A stretch of DNA of 64,000 nucleotides from Trachythela sp. YZ-2020 (taxonomy: Eukaryota; Cnidaria; Anthozoa; Malacalcyonacea; Clavulariidae), in the NCBI GenBank assembly GCA_016169945.1, contig JADLSH010000082.1, positions 744,001 through 808,000 on the forward strand. Direction: 5' to 3'. Position 1 is the stretch's first letter. The number at the start of each line of letters is the position of its first letter. Positions 1-11,080 of this stretch are shown here, in pieces. A model generated the notes under the pieces. That model searched no databases. It saw nothing but the letters and a program-made list of their open reading frames with translations, and was not told the DNA's origin. A program made the translations under genes and the position numbers.

Positions 1-856
1 CGGGGATATCCTCCCCCGGAAAATATTTTGAATCTACACTCTCTGAAATGCCATTTCTTGCATTTTGAGTGGAGATTTTACATAATTCTGATATTATAAA
101 ACCCAATATAAAATACACAAAAGGATGAAAGTCTACACATTTTTAAGATGATACACATATAAATCATACATACAGATTTCCAACTGTATATTTCCAATTT
201 ATATAAACCTACGAGGGCTAGCCCGGTCACAATAATAATAATTTATTCATTTCAATGCACTTTATTGTTAAGAAAAAGGGCAACCGGTTGCCCCCGCGTG
301 CCCCCGTACTATAAGGGCAGCGGGGGCAGCTCCCCCCGATATTAACCACTGATCTCATGATTTTAACAGAAAACAAAGGCAAATCTCCGGTAGGTGGATA
401 CTTTTTTCGTTCTTCAACAAATATTTGTAAAAGATTTACAGTAAGATGGAAAGACATTGCCTAGTCCATTTTATGAGGTTATAATTTATACGCAGTACTG
501 CACCACCAACGTTATCAGGTTAGTAAGTGTGTGCTCTATAATTTAGTGTACATGTAAATATATATGAAGTTATGAACTGCCCTCATTTCCTATTCTCGTC
601 GCCGGTGGAAATTTTTCACTAAACTTTTCCCGTGAAAATTGAAATGGAAAACCATGGGGAAATCAATATCACTAGGGATCTGGGAATGTAGGGAGGTCAG
701 GTAGGGATACTCAAAACACGGCCGCCATATTTGCTGGGGATACATATATCCCTAGTGATATGAGTATGGGGATACACAAAACACGGGGATACACATATCA
801 CTGTGACACCGGTTCCCTCTTGGGACATTTCAACATGAATTAAATTAACATTCACA
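1..856. other. AT-rich non-coding stretch
   Basis: I see no gene here. A 14-bp perfect inverted repeat (666-679 against 748-761, core CACTAGGGAT) flanks a section with repeated GGGGATAC words (about 697-800). This looks like an old small transposon, but I could not define its ends. Positions 280-340 contain C/G runs. Confidence 0.4.
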
Positions 857-2021
857 CTATTGTTCAGTGGCGTAGCTACCGGTCAAGCTTGTCATGCCCA
901 GCATGACTAAAATTTTCACAAAACTGAGAATTTTTCCAAGTTCCGTCTAAAACATTGCTTTGTTTATACCAAAGCTCTAAAATTCAACATTGTCATTTTT
1001 CTGGATTTTTCATTATTGTTTTTTAAAAATTTTCCGCTTTCTATTACATTTACGCAATTTTACAGCCTTGCCGACTGTTGCCGTGTCTGTTTCCTAGCAA
1101 CTGCAGCTCTACAAAACTCTTTCCCGGTAATATATCGATTCACGCGCGACTCGTGTTTCATTCATGCTCTTTTCAGAAGGCATGAGTTGCTATAATATTT
1201 AATACAAATAATACTGGCTTCTGATTGGATAACTGGCCTTGCGCATGCTCAAAACGGCTGTTTATTGAGCCGAACTCATGCTATTTGGAGAAGGCATGAC
1301 TTGTACTGCCCTTCCTAGCGAGCTTTCCGCGCGACTGAACACACTTGTGTAAGGTGAGTAATTATCATATTTACATTGTCTTTGCGCGTTTATAGAATGG
1401 CTTCAGCAAGTGTGACGAATCCTGCCTCTATTGAAGCGGATATTATAAGTGATTTGCTGATTTTTAAGTTTAGATATAGGTAATGAGAACCATAATGGTG
1501 GTATGTAATTTATAATTGTAACAACAGTCCCTAAGTAAGCTGCGAAGTTGAAAAAATAAGAGTGAAATGTGATCGTATATTGACCATGTGTTGGTAGCAA
1601 GACAATGTTTTTCTTTTTATACCAATAGTTGCGGACCTGTGGTTGCAATTTATTTATAGTCCAGAGCTGCAGTTGTTTAAAATATCATGTTCAAAAAAGC
1701 AGTGTGACGCTTCAATATTTTGAATCATCCAAAAATGCTTTATTTTATATTTCAGGAAGAACCTTGCGAGAGTCGGTGATGCTGAAAATTGTCATAATTT
1801 TGGTGTTTTTATGAGGTTAATTTTGCGTTGAAACGTCCTTCAAAATGCAGCAAATAGCGTTTCCGAGCTTTAAAAAACCAAAAAATTTTCTGGGGGGCGA
1901 GCCCCCAAACCCCCACTAGGGGGCTCGCGCCTTTGGCACTCGGAAGTTGGCCGGGTTAAGCTAACCATGTTCATAAAAGCATGACCAGTCAATTCAAGCT
2001 GGCTACGCCACTGCTATTATT
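857..2021. mobile_element. Non-autonomous hAT-like transposon with 8-bp target duplication
   Basis: The element spans 865-2013. It begins CAGTGGCGTAGCTACC and ends with the inverted form GGCTACGCCACTG, so the terminal inverted repeat is about 13 bp. The flanks are CTATTGTT (857-864) and CTATTATT (2014-2021), an 8-bp target duplication with one mismatch, which is the hAT hallmark. A G/C-run hairpin-like block (GGGGGGCGAGCCCCC) lies near 1890-1930. No transposase ORF is present, so the copy must be non-autonomous. It has nothing to do with neighbouring genes that I can see. Confidence 0.8.
1397..1479 (+). pseudogene. Possible first exon of the deleted hAT transposase
   Basis: Inside the hAT element an ATG at 1397 opens a 27-codon frame (MASASVTNPASIEADI...) that runs into a good splice donor (ATAG|GTAATG) at 1479/1480. 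Two features point to a relic of the parent element's transposase gene: the position about 530 bp from the TIR, and the DIISDLL stretch, which resembles N-termini of ZMYM/hAT-type transposases. That resemblance is from memory. The rest of the gene is missing. Confidence 0.35.
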
Positions 2022-2275
2022 CAAACGAACTGAGTTGTAAGTCGTTGACGTCGCATGAAAGGAAGAGAAATGTTGGTATCAAGGTGATCGCAAAACAAAA
2101 CGGACTTGATCGTGCATGCATAGGTATCTCTCCAGTGACCATATTAAATAAGCTCCCAAATATCTCGTGAAGGCGATCATGATAATGAGAAAGCTTCAAA
2201 TGAGCAAACGTATTTGCAAATTGAATATATTGTATAGTCCATACCTTGGGTTTTGAATTTTTTTCACACCATAGT

Positions 2276-2890
2276 TCACTTCACCGGTGATCTTTTCTCC
2301 CCACGGCCAAACTGTACCAAAGGCTCATTGTCTTGCCAGTCCTGTAAAAACCGTCGTCTTTGTTCAGGCGTCCAAGAATCAGAAATGCTCATAGCAAGTC
2401 CCAACTGCTCGTTTTCCTTTCCCCACTCAAGCAAACGGGTGATCAATTCCAGCTTCTTCTCGTAAACCAATCTTTTCTCAGCCTCAGTCAAAATATACAT
2501 TCTTTCCAAAGCATTAAGTTGGGCCATAGTTTCACATTCAGCAATTTTCGCTGCTAAATCCATATCTAAATAATTGTTTTCAAAAAATTATACTAAAAAA
2601 TTCAAGTTGCTATGGTTACCCATTCCAATACTTCATGTTAATACATCTTAAATTGACAAATAATATACACTTACCGAAATTTGCCTTAAATATATTCTGT
2701 AAAGTTCTCTCCGAAAAAGTACGTCCCAAATATATTCTGTAAAGTTCTCTCCGCAAAAGCTACGTACACAATAAAATATTTTCGCGCTGCGTGATCACTA
2801 AAGCTAGAATTCACCGCGCGCTTCAAGCATTGAGACGTCATTTTGCATAAGGTCTATCCGTAGAATAAAATTTATCGTTGTTGAAGAATA
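2276..2890 (-). CDS. Small two-exon gene, 95-aa hypothetical protein
   Basis: The coding exon runs from ATG at 2563 to a stop ending at 2276 (95 aa). The protein is charged and almost entirely helix-forming, with an ERMYILTEAEKRLVYEKKLE stretch and a basic C-terminus ending GEKRSPVK; no signal peptide or membrane segment is visible. Just upstream is a clean acceptor (TTTAG at 2567/2566). A strong donor (CG|GTAAGTG) follows at 2675/2674, giving a 109-nt intron and a 5' untranslated exon that reaches back to about 2890. The splice signals support a real transcript. I do not recognise the family; it could be a transposon-borne small gene. Confidence 0.45.
2688..2753. repeat. Direct repeat in the 5' untranslated exon
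   Basis: Two identical 26-bp copies (starting AAATATATTCTGTAAAG, ending CTCTCCG) lie at 2688-2713 and 2728-2753, 40 bp apart. They fall in the proposed 5' untranslated exon of the minus-strand gene. Confidence 0.8.
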
Positions 2891-3459
2891 CAAGCATTCG
2901 TTCTGCAATCTGCATATGGTTTACTGGCATTTGACTGTTAGGAGTAGTGAGCTCCAATAAATTTTAGTGTCATGAACTAAAAATTTGATCAGCGATATGA
3001 TCGCTAAGAAAAAAAAATAGCTGGAAAAAATGGTATAAAAACTGTTTATGACCTTCATGAGTTTGGACGTCAATTGCCGCCATCTTGCGTTCACTTTTCC
3101 TATTGGCCAAACATTAGAAGTTCTTACTTCAGATATATATGGAGCTCACTGGTTAGGAGTTATTGCGCCCACGCGGCGAAAATTCCAAAATAGTCATTTC
3201 CGCGTCCTTAAGCAACACCCGTTGATTACGCGGTAGGTGGATAATAAATACAAAGCTATGTCAATACATAATTGGGAGATTGATGGCAGTTTCTATTTGG
3301 AGAACATTTTTATTTTGTCATTGCTTCAAAATGAGAGATTGCGAACGAGTTTTTCTCAGTTGCATATTCGTGGGGACTAGCCTTCGGAAAATAAATGGTT
3401 AATACGCATCATTTGTGGTTAACGGTGGTGTCTTAACAGTATGTCTTGGCTTCTATAAT
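2891..3459. other. Non-coding stretch
   Basis: No gene or repeat that I can name is visible. A short 62-codon open frame at 3048-3236 has no supporting features. Confidence 0.3.
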
Positions 3460-3839
3460 TACAGTCAAATCGGATGTTCTCTTGCGAGGAATATTGCACT
3501 ATTGTCGCGCAATATTGAAATTTTGATTTAAAAATTGCTCTGAGCAATATGCAACCGACGCGAACAAATTGCAAATTGAAATTCACAACCAGGTGTGTAA
3601 ACAAACCCTCTGATTGGTTTCTAGCAAAAGCAGAAACCAATCAAATGCTCCGAGCAATTGGCTTGGAGCTTCCTTTTTGCTAGTAGCCAATCAGAGGCTT
3701 TGTTTACAAAACTGGTTGTGAATTCAATTTGCAATTTGTTCGCGTCGGTTGCAATTTGCTCAGAGCAATCTCCAAATCGAAATTGCAATATTGCGTGAGA
3801 ATATTGCAATGTTCCTCGCAAGAGAACTGTTTGACTGTA
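3460..3839. mobile_element. Fold-back MITE with about 165-bp inverted arms, TA target
   Basis: The element occupies 3462-3837 and is flanked by TA on both sides. It starts CAGTCAAAT and ends ATTTGACTG-like (TTTGACTG). The two halves are inverted copies: 3462-3631 pairs with 3680-3837 across shared words such as AACAAATTGCAAATTGAA and CCAATCAGAGG. TA target plus CAGTCAAA termini fit a Tc1/mariner-type MITE. The whole element would fold into one long hairpin. No coding capacity. Confidence 0.8.
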
Positions 3840-4293
3840 AAAGGAAAATCCAAAGGTGGTGATGAATCTGGCATACATGTTGTCATTGGTTACTCTAAAT
3901 TGTAAATTTTAGTGATATAACATATCTTACTCCAGTTCTGTCCATTAGGAATATATTTACAATCATTCACTGTATCTGCTAAGTTATTATAAGTCAATTT
4001 TCAATAGCTCAAAGCTAAGCCGAGGGCTATATTTTAAAACTAAGATTTTAATGATACAAATACCATACTTTGCTCATTCAAACATGAATCTACGTGATAT
4101 TTGCTCCACCAAACAAATCTGATCTCTTCTGTAAATGTGTTTGAATATCAAAACATAATGCACTGTAGTTTTATGCTTTTCACCTCGGCCGATATTTATG
4201 ATTATTGCCATTGACTCAAAACTGGTCTGCAACAGGCTGTTTCATCTGTAAAAGAATCATCAGGCAGTGACAAGTATCGAAAGAAATGACCGC
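3840..4293. other. Non-coding stretch
   Basis: No gene is visible. This AT-rich spacer separates the fold-back MITE from the Penelope fragment. The last 30 or so bases may be 3' flank of that element. Confidence 0.3.
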
Positions 4294-4800
4294 TTATATG
4301 CTTCCTGCCGGAACGTGGGGGTGTATGTGGGAGACAATGTGTGCATGCATGGCTTTGTTTGCGTCGTTTAGGCGAAATTTGTTACGATGACGACACAGTG
4401 AAATTATTTCGGCTGTTTTGTTGAGTAAACAATTCTTGTTTTCTTCTATCAAAATACAAATTTTTTCTTCTAAACATAAATTGCATCGTTTTGATCCTCC
4501 TGTGTACGAAATAGAATGTTTTAAAAGTTGCCAATTAATACTGAAATCCTTACTGTTTTCTTTCAATGTCCAAATATATTTCGAAAGTTCTGTGTCGTTT
4601 GCGTGCTTTTTATGCAGAAAAGATTTAGTGTGGTTGGCCAATCGCTCTTTGAATGTGGTTGCTGTCATGCCAATGTAATTTTTGATCGTTTTTGTGTTAC
4701 TTACTGTGACTGTTGCTTTGTATACTATGTCCTTAGTCATGCATTGTTTTTGAAGCGTGCAAATGGTGTTTTCTCTACAACTGCAATTGGTAGTGTCCCT
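4294..4800 (-). pseudogene. Penelope-like element, GIY-YIG endonuclease domain
   Basis: An uninterrupted 148-codon frame (4740 to 4294) encodes the C-terminal endonuclease of a Penelope-like retroelement. VYKATV, then KNYIGMTATTFKERLANH about 20 residues later, then TELSKYIWTLK and a CNLCLEEK cysteine pair match the PLE type of GIY-YIG nuclease. Upstream codons to about 4800 (CTLQKQC) continue the cysteine-rich linker that usually precedes this domain. The reverse transcriptase is absent, so this is a 5'-truncated copy. In living elements the nuclease nicks target DNA to prime reverse transcription. Confidence 0.85.
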
Positions 4801-4811
4801 GTCCTGTGGCT

Positions 4812-5072
4812 AACGACACAGAACTTTCGAAATATATTTGGACATTGAAAGAAAACAATAAGGATTTCAGTATTAATTGGCAAATTTTAAAACATTCTAT
4901 TTCGTACACATGAGGACCAAAACGATGCAATTTATGTTTAGAAGAAAGAAATTGTATTTTGAAAGAAGAAAACAAGAATTGTTTACTCAACAAAAGAGCC
5001 GAAATAATTTCACGGTGTCGTCATCGTAACAAATTTCGCGTAAACAACGCAAACAAAGCCATGCATGCACAA
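4812..5072 (+). mobile_element. Inverted partial copy of the Penelope endonuclease
   Basis: This block is the reverse complement of 4341-4597 with scattered differences. On the plus strand it encodes the same TELSKYIWTLKENNKDF...CNLCLEE series, broken by one TGA after HSISYT. The two copies face each other across about 215 bp, forming an inverted pair. Tandem and inverted partial copies are a known behaviour of Penelope-like elements. Confidence 0.8.
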
Positions 5073-6111
5073 AACTTACTAGCAAAGCTGCTTTTAACAG
5101 GTCTACTTGAGTTAACAGCTTTCCCAAAATGTTGAGAAAAGAATACCACTAAATTTCTTTAGCAAACCCGGTTAAAATTTGATGTAATATTTTCCAGTCT
5201 GCATAAGCAAGACACATTATCAACACATTATACAAATCGAAAATAAGCGGAAACATATCGTATTTTTAAGTGCGGTTTTCTCTTTCGTTCACGTGGGGAT
5301 TCTATCCGTCAACCTCAACCGAACCTCAATTTAACCTCAAGCGAATTTTAACCTAACCTCAACCGAACCTTGACCAGTCGACCGAACTGCAACCGCAGTG
5401 TTAGGTTATTTCTGGACAGTACTGTAGCTACCTATAGAATGCAATCAATTGGAACTCTAGTTTCTATGGGAATTAAGTATAAACGCATTAGACCAGAGTA
5501 GCTTCAGTTATTCATGTTCCAGCAACAAGAACACAAACAACACAACGGTGAATCTTAATAGTGCGAAATTTTAGGTTAAACTTTGATGGCTGAGGAGCAT
5601 TTGCCTGACAATTACCAGAGGTGTTAACACACTTCACAAAAGAAAAATCTGATCGGAATGAAAGCTTGATCTCAGCGAAAAAGCATTAGTAACAAGGCAG
5701 CAATAGTTGGATAATTACAAAGTTATATATAAGAGTGAATCGACCTGGGTGAAAGCAGAAAAATACGTAAACAAGATGGTCGCTGAGCATTCTGCAGCGA
5801 GCCATATCAAAATGCGCAGGAGAGGGAAACCGCAAGGAAGAAACTAAGTCAGACGAAACGGAGCAAAAGACGTAAAATAACTCTGATGAGCACATTTAGG
5901 ATTATCAAGATAATACCTTTTATTCAGGTAAAAATCGTCTTGCTTCCTTGTGAATTCAATAAAACGTGAACTAGGCAAAGTTCTTTGTTTATGATGATTA
6001 TTATGCTCTGTCTGAGATTAAATCACGTGTGCATTACAGGTATGCTTGGAGAACAATGGGGGAGATTAGTTTGATTAATATTTAGCTGTGTAGGAGAAAT
6101 AACGAACACAA
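5073..6111. other. Non-coding stretch with short ACCTCAACC-type repeats
   Basis: Positions 5311-5375 hold several degenerate copies of AACCTCAACCGAACCTCAA. Otherwise there is no gene; the 5686-5895 minus-strand frame has no supporting features. Confidence 0.35.
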
Positions 6112-6498
6112 TACACTGCAAAAAATCGATTTCTTATTTTAAGAACAAAATTACTTCTTTCTTGAATCGAAGGAACGAAAAAGCTTGCAGATAAATATAT
6201 TCTAGTTTCCGCCGAACGTTTTGAAACAAAATACCTGAATGTTGGGGAAAACTACAATAATTTTCTTGGCATTATTTTCGTCTCCTTCCTTCGAACAAAT
6301 TATTTTTGTAATCTAAAAAAAATGGAGTACATTTGTTTCAATACTCTAAAAGTTTTATTATACATGCATGTTGACGACGGACTTTCACACAACATTTATA
6401 TATAAACAGAATGCTAATGCTGTGTATTAACGTTCTCATTGGATGTCAAATGCTCAATTTCAAATCGCATTCATTGGTAATCAACATGGATGAACTTA

Positions 6499-6737
6499 TA
6501 CAGGGTGTCTCAAAAAAAATGCAACTCTATAATTTTCATAACAGCCACTGCTGATTAGCATTTCAATGCCTGTGCAACTTATTATGCTCCTGGGATTTGA
6601 AAATACGTTCTAATTGTCCACGTTATACTGTAGCTATATATTGTTTTAACACACCCTTGGGATCAATTAGTGCTGAATCATGCAGATTCTAAAAACACTG
6701 ATTTCAAAGGGTTGCAGTTTTTTTGAGACACCCTGTA
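6499..6737. mobile_element. Mariner-type MITE
   Basis: The 235-bp element (6501-6735) starts CAGGGTGTCTCAAAAAAAAT and ends TTTTTTTGAGACACCCTG, an inverted repeat of about 25 bp with one gap. TA flanks both ends (6499-6500 and 6736-6737). It has no ORF and is a non-autonomous mariner-like element. Confidence 0.85.
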
Positions 6738-7144
6738 TATATTATTTTTGGATTAATTAATGGGATAAATTAATTATTCTTTCTGAACAAAACCATTTGT
6801 TGGTTGAAGAATGGAATGAGCTCACAAGACAGTTTATTCATTTATTGAACAGATCCAGTGGCTAGAATGTTTTTGTAGATAACTGGTTGCCTTGCATGGT
6901 GTGTCAACTTTCAAATCATCTTAATTCTTAAAGAAGAAACGGTGACAATTACTATAGATAATAGACTAAAACAGTACGGTACACTTGAGTGTAATTTTAG
7001 GTTTTAAAAGACAATGTTGTAATTCCTATGACCGACAAAAACTTGGGGGCTTAGTGGAAAGGGTCCTTGAGCCGGAGGGACCCACACTACGGTTTGACTA
7101 ATTGAGGGCTTCACACCCCATGCACACAGGGCAATAGAGCTCTT

Positions 7145-7450
7145 TTTTGTGTCTGTGGTATAAGTTGTCAGTAACCCATACAGTGGCAATCACCCTCACA
7201 GTAAAACCAAACAAGTTTAGGATAATAAATTACACAGGGCACATTGTAATTAAAAGGGTTAAAAGTAACTCAGCAAAAAATGTTCTCTTCCTCAAGTGTA
7301 CTTTTACCCTGTCAAAGGGAGATCAAGGGAAAATTTGGCTCATTTTTTGCTTTTCGACTAGTGATTTTCAACTTCTGTCTATTTGGGAACAAGGCTGACC
7401 TACCTATGGGACCTTGTTCAAAAGAGCCTCTGGGGGACATCAGCCACTAG
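7145..7450. repeat. Copy 1 of a dispersed non-coding repeat
   Basis: The stretch from GGGCACATTGTAATTAAAAG through CTTCCTCAAGTG, GATCAAGGGAAAA and GTCTATTTGGGAAC recurs with divergence at about 8697-9290. A third, shorter relative of its left part (CAATACAGTGG.AATC) is near 7713-7740. It is an old repeat with no coding potential. Confidence 0.55.
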
Positions 7451-8696
7451 GACCAGATTCAATGCACCCAGGGTTTCTTAAGCCGAGAGCCCCGCTAAGC
7501 AAAAGTTAGATCAGTGATTCAAGGTGCATTGGATCTCAACATGTTATGTCTAAGAGTGTGGTCTTAACTGAGACAAAGTCAGGCAAAACTCAAAAACGGT
7601 CTGTTAAATCATGTCCAACAATATGTCCAAAATATTCCTTGCCCTATTCAAATTTCAGTTAGGTACTACACGTACTATACCAATGGTGTTTGTTCATAAG
7701 TTATAATCACTAACCAATACAGTGGTAATCCCCCCACAAGGGGTGGAAAAAATAATTTTATTCCTGTGAGCACAGCCTGAAGATAACACATTTCCTTCAG
7801 CCTGAAGATCATCAATATGTCAAACCTAGGCTTATCTAGCTATAAATTGTAGTCTATAATGCAAATGCATACTGTCTGGTGAGCATGGTTTCAAACTAAA
7901 GAATGATTTCTTGGCAGTTATATGTAATGGTAAGTCGGCAACAACAGTTTTCTATTTTGTGTTTATTTGTTTTCGTAGGCTCGCAGCCATCGCCAGTTAT
8001 CACTTATCCAGACAAAGTTACAAATTGAAATAGCTCAATATTTTTGTAGTGTTTATATGAAATCTATTTACTTTACAACTTAATAACTTACTTAGTACTT
8101 ATGGTGCAGCCGAAGCAGGCTTAAATCTTGCTTCAACAGTTCAACTGCTTGTAGCTTTGACCATATAGAAACTTTACTGTATGCAGAGCGTAAGGATGTA
8201 GTACAGTTAATATAAGTAGTCAAGAAAAGTAGTTAGTCCGTCAGTTCAGATCAGCCTATTTTGTAAGGAGGGGCATGCAATCTCGATTCTTGTGAGATAA
8301 AACTATCAGCCAGCGAGGTTATACAATCGACAATATTGCAAATTTCCTGTAAACCATGACTGGTAAAGCAAATTAAGCCCATAGTGAGACATAATTATGT
8401 ATATAATGAGACTTGCTTCAAATTTTCAAATCAACCTAAAAAATTCCTGTGACTGTTGAAGAATTTCCTGCGAATGCTGCTTGCGTGCACGCTAACTTTT
8501 TCCACCCCTGGTCCACAGGAAAACCAAACAGGTAATTTACTTTGACAATGAAAGATATTGGAAATTGACAGTTTTAAACCCAGACTGCATGTATCTACTA
8601 TTCTACATATGTTTCTTGTCAACACATTCAGCCGCACATTGTGTTGTCAATGGTATTTTTACGGAAAATTGTTGGGAATAGGTTAAAAAATGTCTT

Positions 8697-9330
8697 ACTC
8701 TAGACAGGTTAGGATTATAAAATATATAAAAGGCACATTGTAGTTAATTAAGAGGTTAAAACACAATGGTGAATACACACAGTATCTCTTGTTAACCATT
8801 GCTTTTGTTTGTGTTCTGTTTTTCTTTTTTTCTCAATTCGTAATTCATTATTTACCATACAAATGATGCTGTAAGTCTTAGTCTGTAGTTTGGTTTTGTT
8901 TATTTGATATACTATTTATTATTGTAATTAATTTATCAGATCACTGTCCGCCTCGATTAGCTTATAGCTATTTGCGGATAGTGACAATATATGTTTGTGA
9001 ATTTTGACAATAAATAATGTATGTAATTAAGTCACAATGTACTCTTCCTCAAGTGCAATTTTACCCGGATTAATAATGTCAGTCAACATCAAGGGAAAAG
9101 TTACACATTTTAAGTTATATATTTCAAAGTCTTTTGAAACAAAAACCATAAACATACGATCTCTAGGGTATTGAAGGTTGGTCGGGCAGCAGGGCTAACT
9201 TGGTTTACCTCTATCCGGCATTTGCTATTATTTCCTAATAACTTTAATTTTTGTCTATTTGGGAACTAAGCTGCCCAGCATATCCCCACCAGGATCGATC
9301 TGGGCAAAGTATTAATGCTGTATTTAAATT
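8697..9330. repeat. Copy 2 of the dispersed repeat, split by a LINE tail
   Basis: It shares GGCACATTGTAGTTAA, CTTCCTCAAGTGCAATTTTA, CATCAAGGGAAAAG and TGTCTATTTGGGAAC in the same order as copy 1. It is interrupted by the insertion at 8769-9032. Confidence 0.55.
8762..9039 (+). mobile_element. 5'-truncated LINE 3' end with 7-bp target duplication
   Basis: The insert 8769-9032 is flanked by CACAATG on both sides (8762-8768 and 9033-9039), so its borders are certain. The dispersed repeat around it reads through when the insert is removed. Its end (GATTAGCTTATAGCTATTTG, then AATAAATAATG) resembles the 3' untranslated end of the LINE at 28118-28963 (ATTGGCTTATACGCTATTG). Only untranslated sequence remains. 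Confidence 0.7.
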
Positions 9331-10800
9331 AATATAATGCTGTAAGTGACTTATCATTTCTATGGGCTATAACTGTGAAATATTGTCACTGCTCATGAAA
9401 ATGTGATTTCAGGTTTGGTACGACACAAATAGAAACAGCACAGGCACCAAATTAACCTGTGCTTGGCCCTTGTAAATAGGTAGCCCAAGCAATAAGCATG
9501 CATAATTTTGTAAGGGATGTCATTTTATTTGTGTGCAATTACCAAATATATTTCATCTGATATTATATATTGTGCTAAACACAGGTATGTGTATTCCTGA
9601 AAGACCTGAAAAGTCCTATGAATAAATTCCTCTTGGGAAAGCGAGCTAGGATAGCTCTGGTAGCTATGCTGGCTAGGGTTCTACATCCTCTAACCACCCC
9701 CAACATCAACAGTCATTGATGCCATACCAGGTTCTCGACAGAAATGATATTATGATAGCACAATATACTGTATTATTACAAAGAAAGGATTGTTCTCCTC
9801 TCATAAAAAGCTAAAGATTTTGCTTTGGTGATTGTATTAACATCAAAGCTAAATAAGTCAATAAAAGTATCAATTCATGATCATCAACAATATAATTTTC
9901 ATACCTTGTAGCAGACAAGTGCAGTTCAACTCGCTTCGACCACGTATTATTTCAGTATTTATCGCTTGAAGTGATAATCTGTAAATACAAAGGCATATAG
10001 AAAGTTTTTAATGTCTATTAATAATATATTCTTGAAGCCAAAATATCCGACCAAGGCGGCTAAAATTATCCGTGAAAACAATCGATTATATACCCTATAT
10101 TTGCACGCAAAATCTAAAAATATTTACATAGTTTAACACTTACTTTTCAGATTATTGTTTGAATCTTCAAATATTGGAATATTTCTTCCTATTTTCGTTA
10201 AAATTTGCGGAAGACTTGCATGTATGAAGCTTGAATTCAACAAAAATTTTGAAAGGACGCGCTGTGAGAGCACGCTCGCTAAGCATCCTGGGTGCCCATA
10301 TATGGCACTCGTCTGCATACCGCTGAAGGCACTGATCTCAAATATCTGAACAGTCCAGCATATAAGCAACAATATCAGTAACGATAATCTCTGTCTTCCT
10401 AACGAAAATTTTTCATTCCATCTTCAAAATAATTCTCTTCATTATTTTCCCAAAATAATTAATTAATCTTTATTTATAGGACTACAGAGTTCCATGAGTT
10501 TTTCACCATTGTATTTGAACTCAACTGAAACAAGTCCTTTCAACTCAATCATATATGTCGAAAGTCAGATAGATTTTTACTTTTAATTTGTTTAATATGG
10601 CTAAGGGTGAAAAAACTCTCTTGGCAATTGAAAATATACCGGGAGGAACTTTAAAAATACATGTTCTTTGATACGACGCGAAACATATTAAAAATGCAAC
10701 GTTTGCGATCGATCGAATTACTTGACGAGCTGTCCGGCGTGTCAATAACATTACAAGTATTCTTGACACTAAGAAATATCAACGCGAGAATATCATCGTC
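9331..10800. other. Non-coding interior of the TIR element
   Basis: No recognisable gene. The plus/minus open frames near 10133-10372 overlap each other. The minus one is followed by a plausible donor (GTAAGTG) but cannot be assigned. Confidence 0.3.
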
Positions 10801-11080
10801 TACCGAATTTATAGATTCTTAGTTCAACAAGAATAATTTGCTTGTTTCAAGAAAAGTCAGAATATTATTTTATGACGCAAGAATATCATTCTTGAAATAA
10901 GAAAAAAGTCCTCCGGATTATCTTGCTTATATTAATTTTCTTATTTTAATAAATATTTTCTTAAAACAAGAACTTTCTTCTTATAATTTTTCTTGACAAG
11001 AAATAATTTCTTAAAATAAGAAAAATAATCTAAAAAATAAGAATTTTATTCTAGGCTAGACTTTTATTTTTTGCAGTGTA

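Larger units (their letters stand above)
6112..11080. mobile_element. Candidate 5-kb TA-flanked TIR transposon, family unknown
   Basis: CACTGCAAAAAAT begins at 6114 and its exact inverse ATTTTTTGCAGTG ends at 11078. Both ends are flanked by TA (6112-6113 and 11079-11080). The right 270 bp (10805-11078) is dense in TTCTTATTTTAAGAA-like palindromic words, and the same words appear just inside the left end (TTCTTATTTTAAGAAC). The interior holds later insertions (6499-6737 and 8762-9039) and duplicated non-coding repeats. One minus-strand frame (10372-10133) ends in a splice donor (GAAAA|GTAAGTG) and might be an exon. No transposase is recognisable. The two ends could instead belong to two separate short elements. 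Confidence 0.4.

Noticed and set aside
10133..10372. Minus-strand exon ending in GTAAGTG
   Set aside because: Donor is good, but no acceptor, family motif or partner exon; kept only as a remark under the TIR element.
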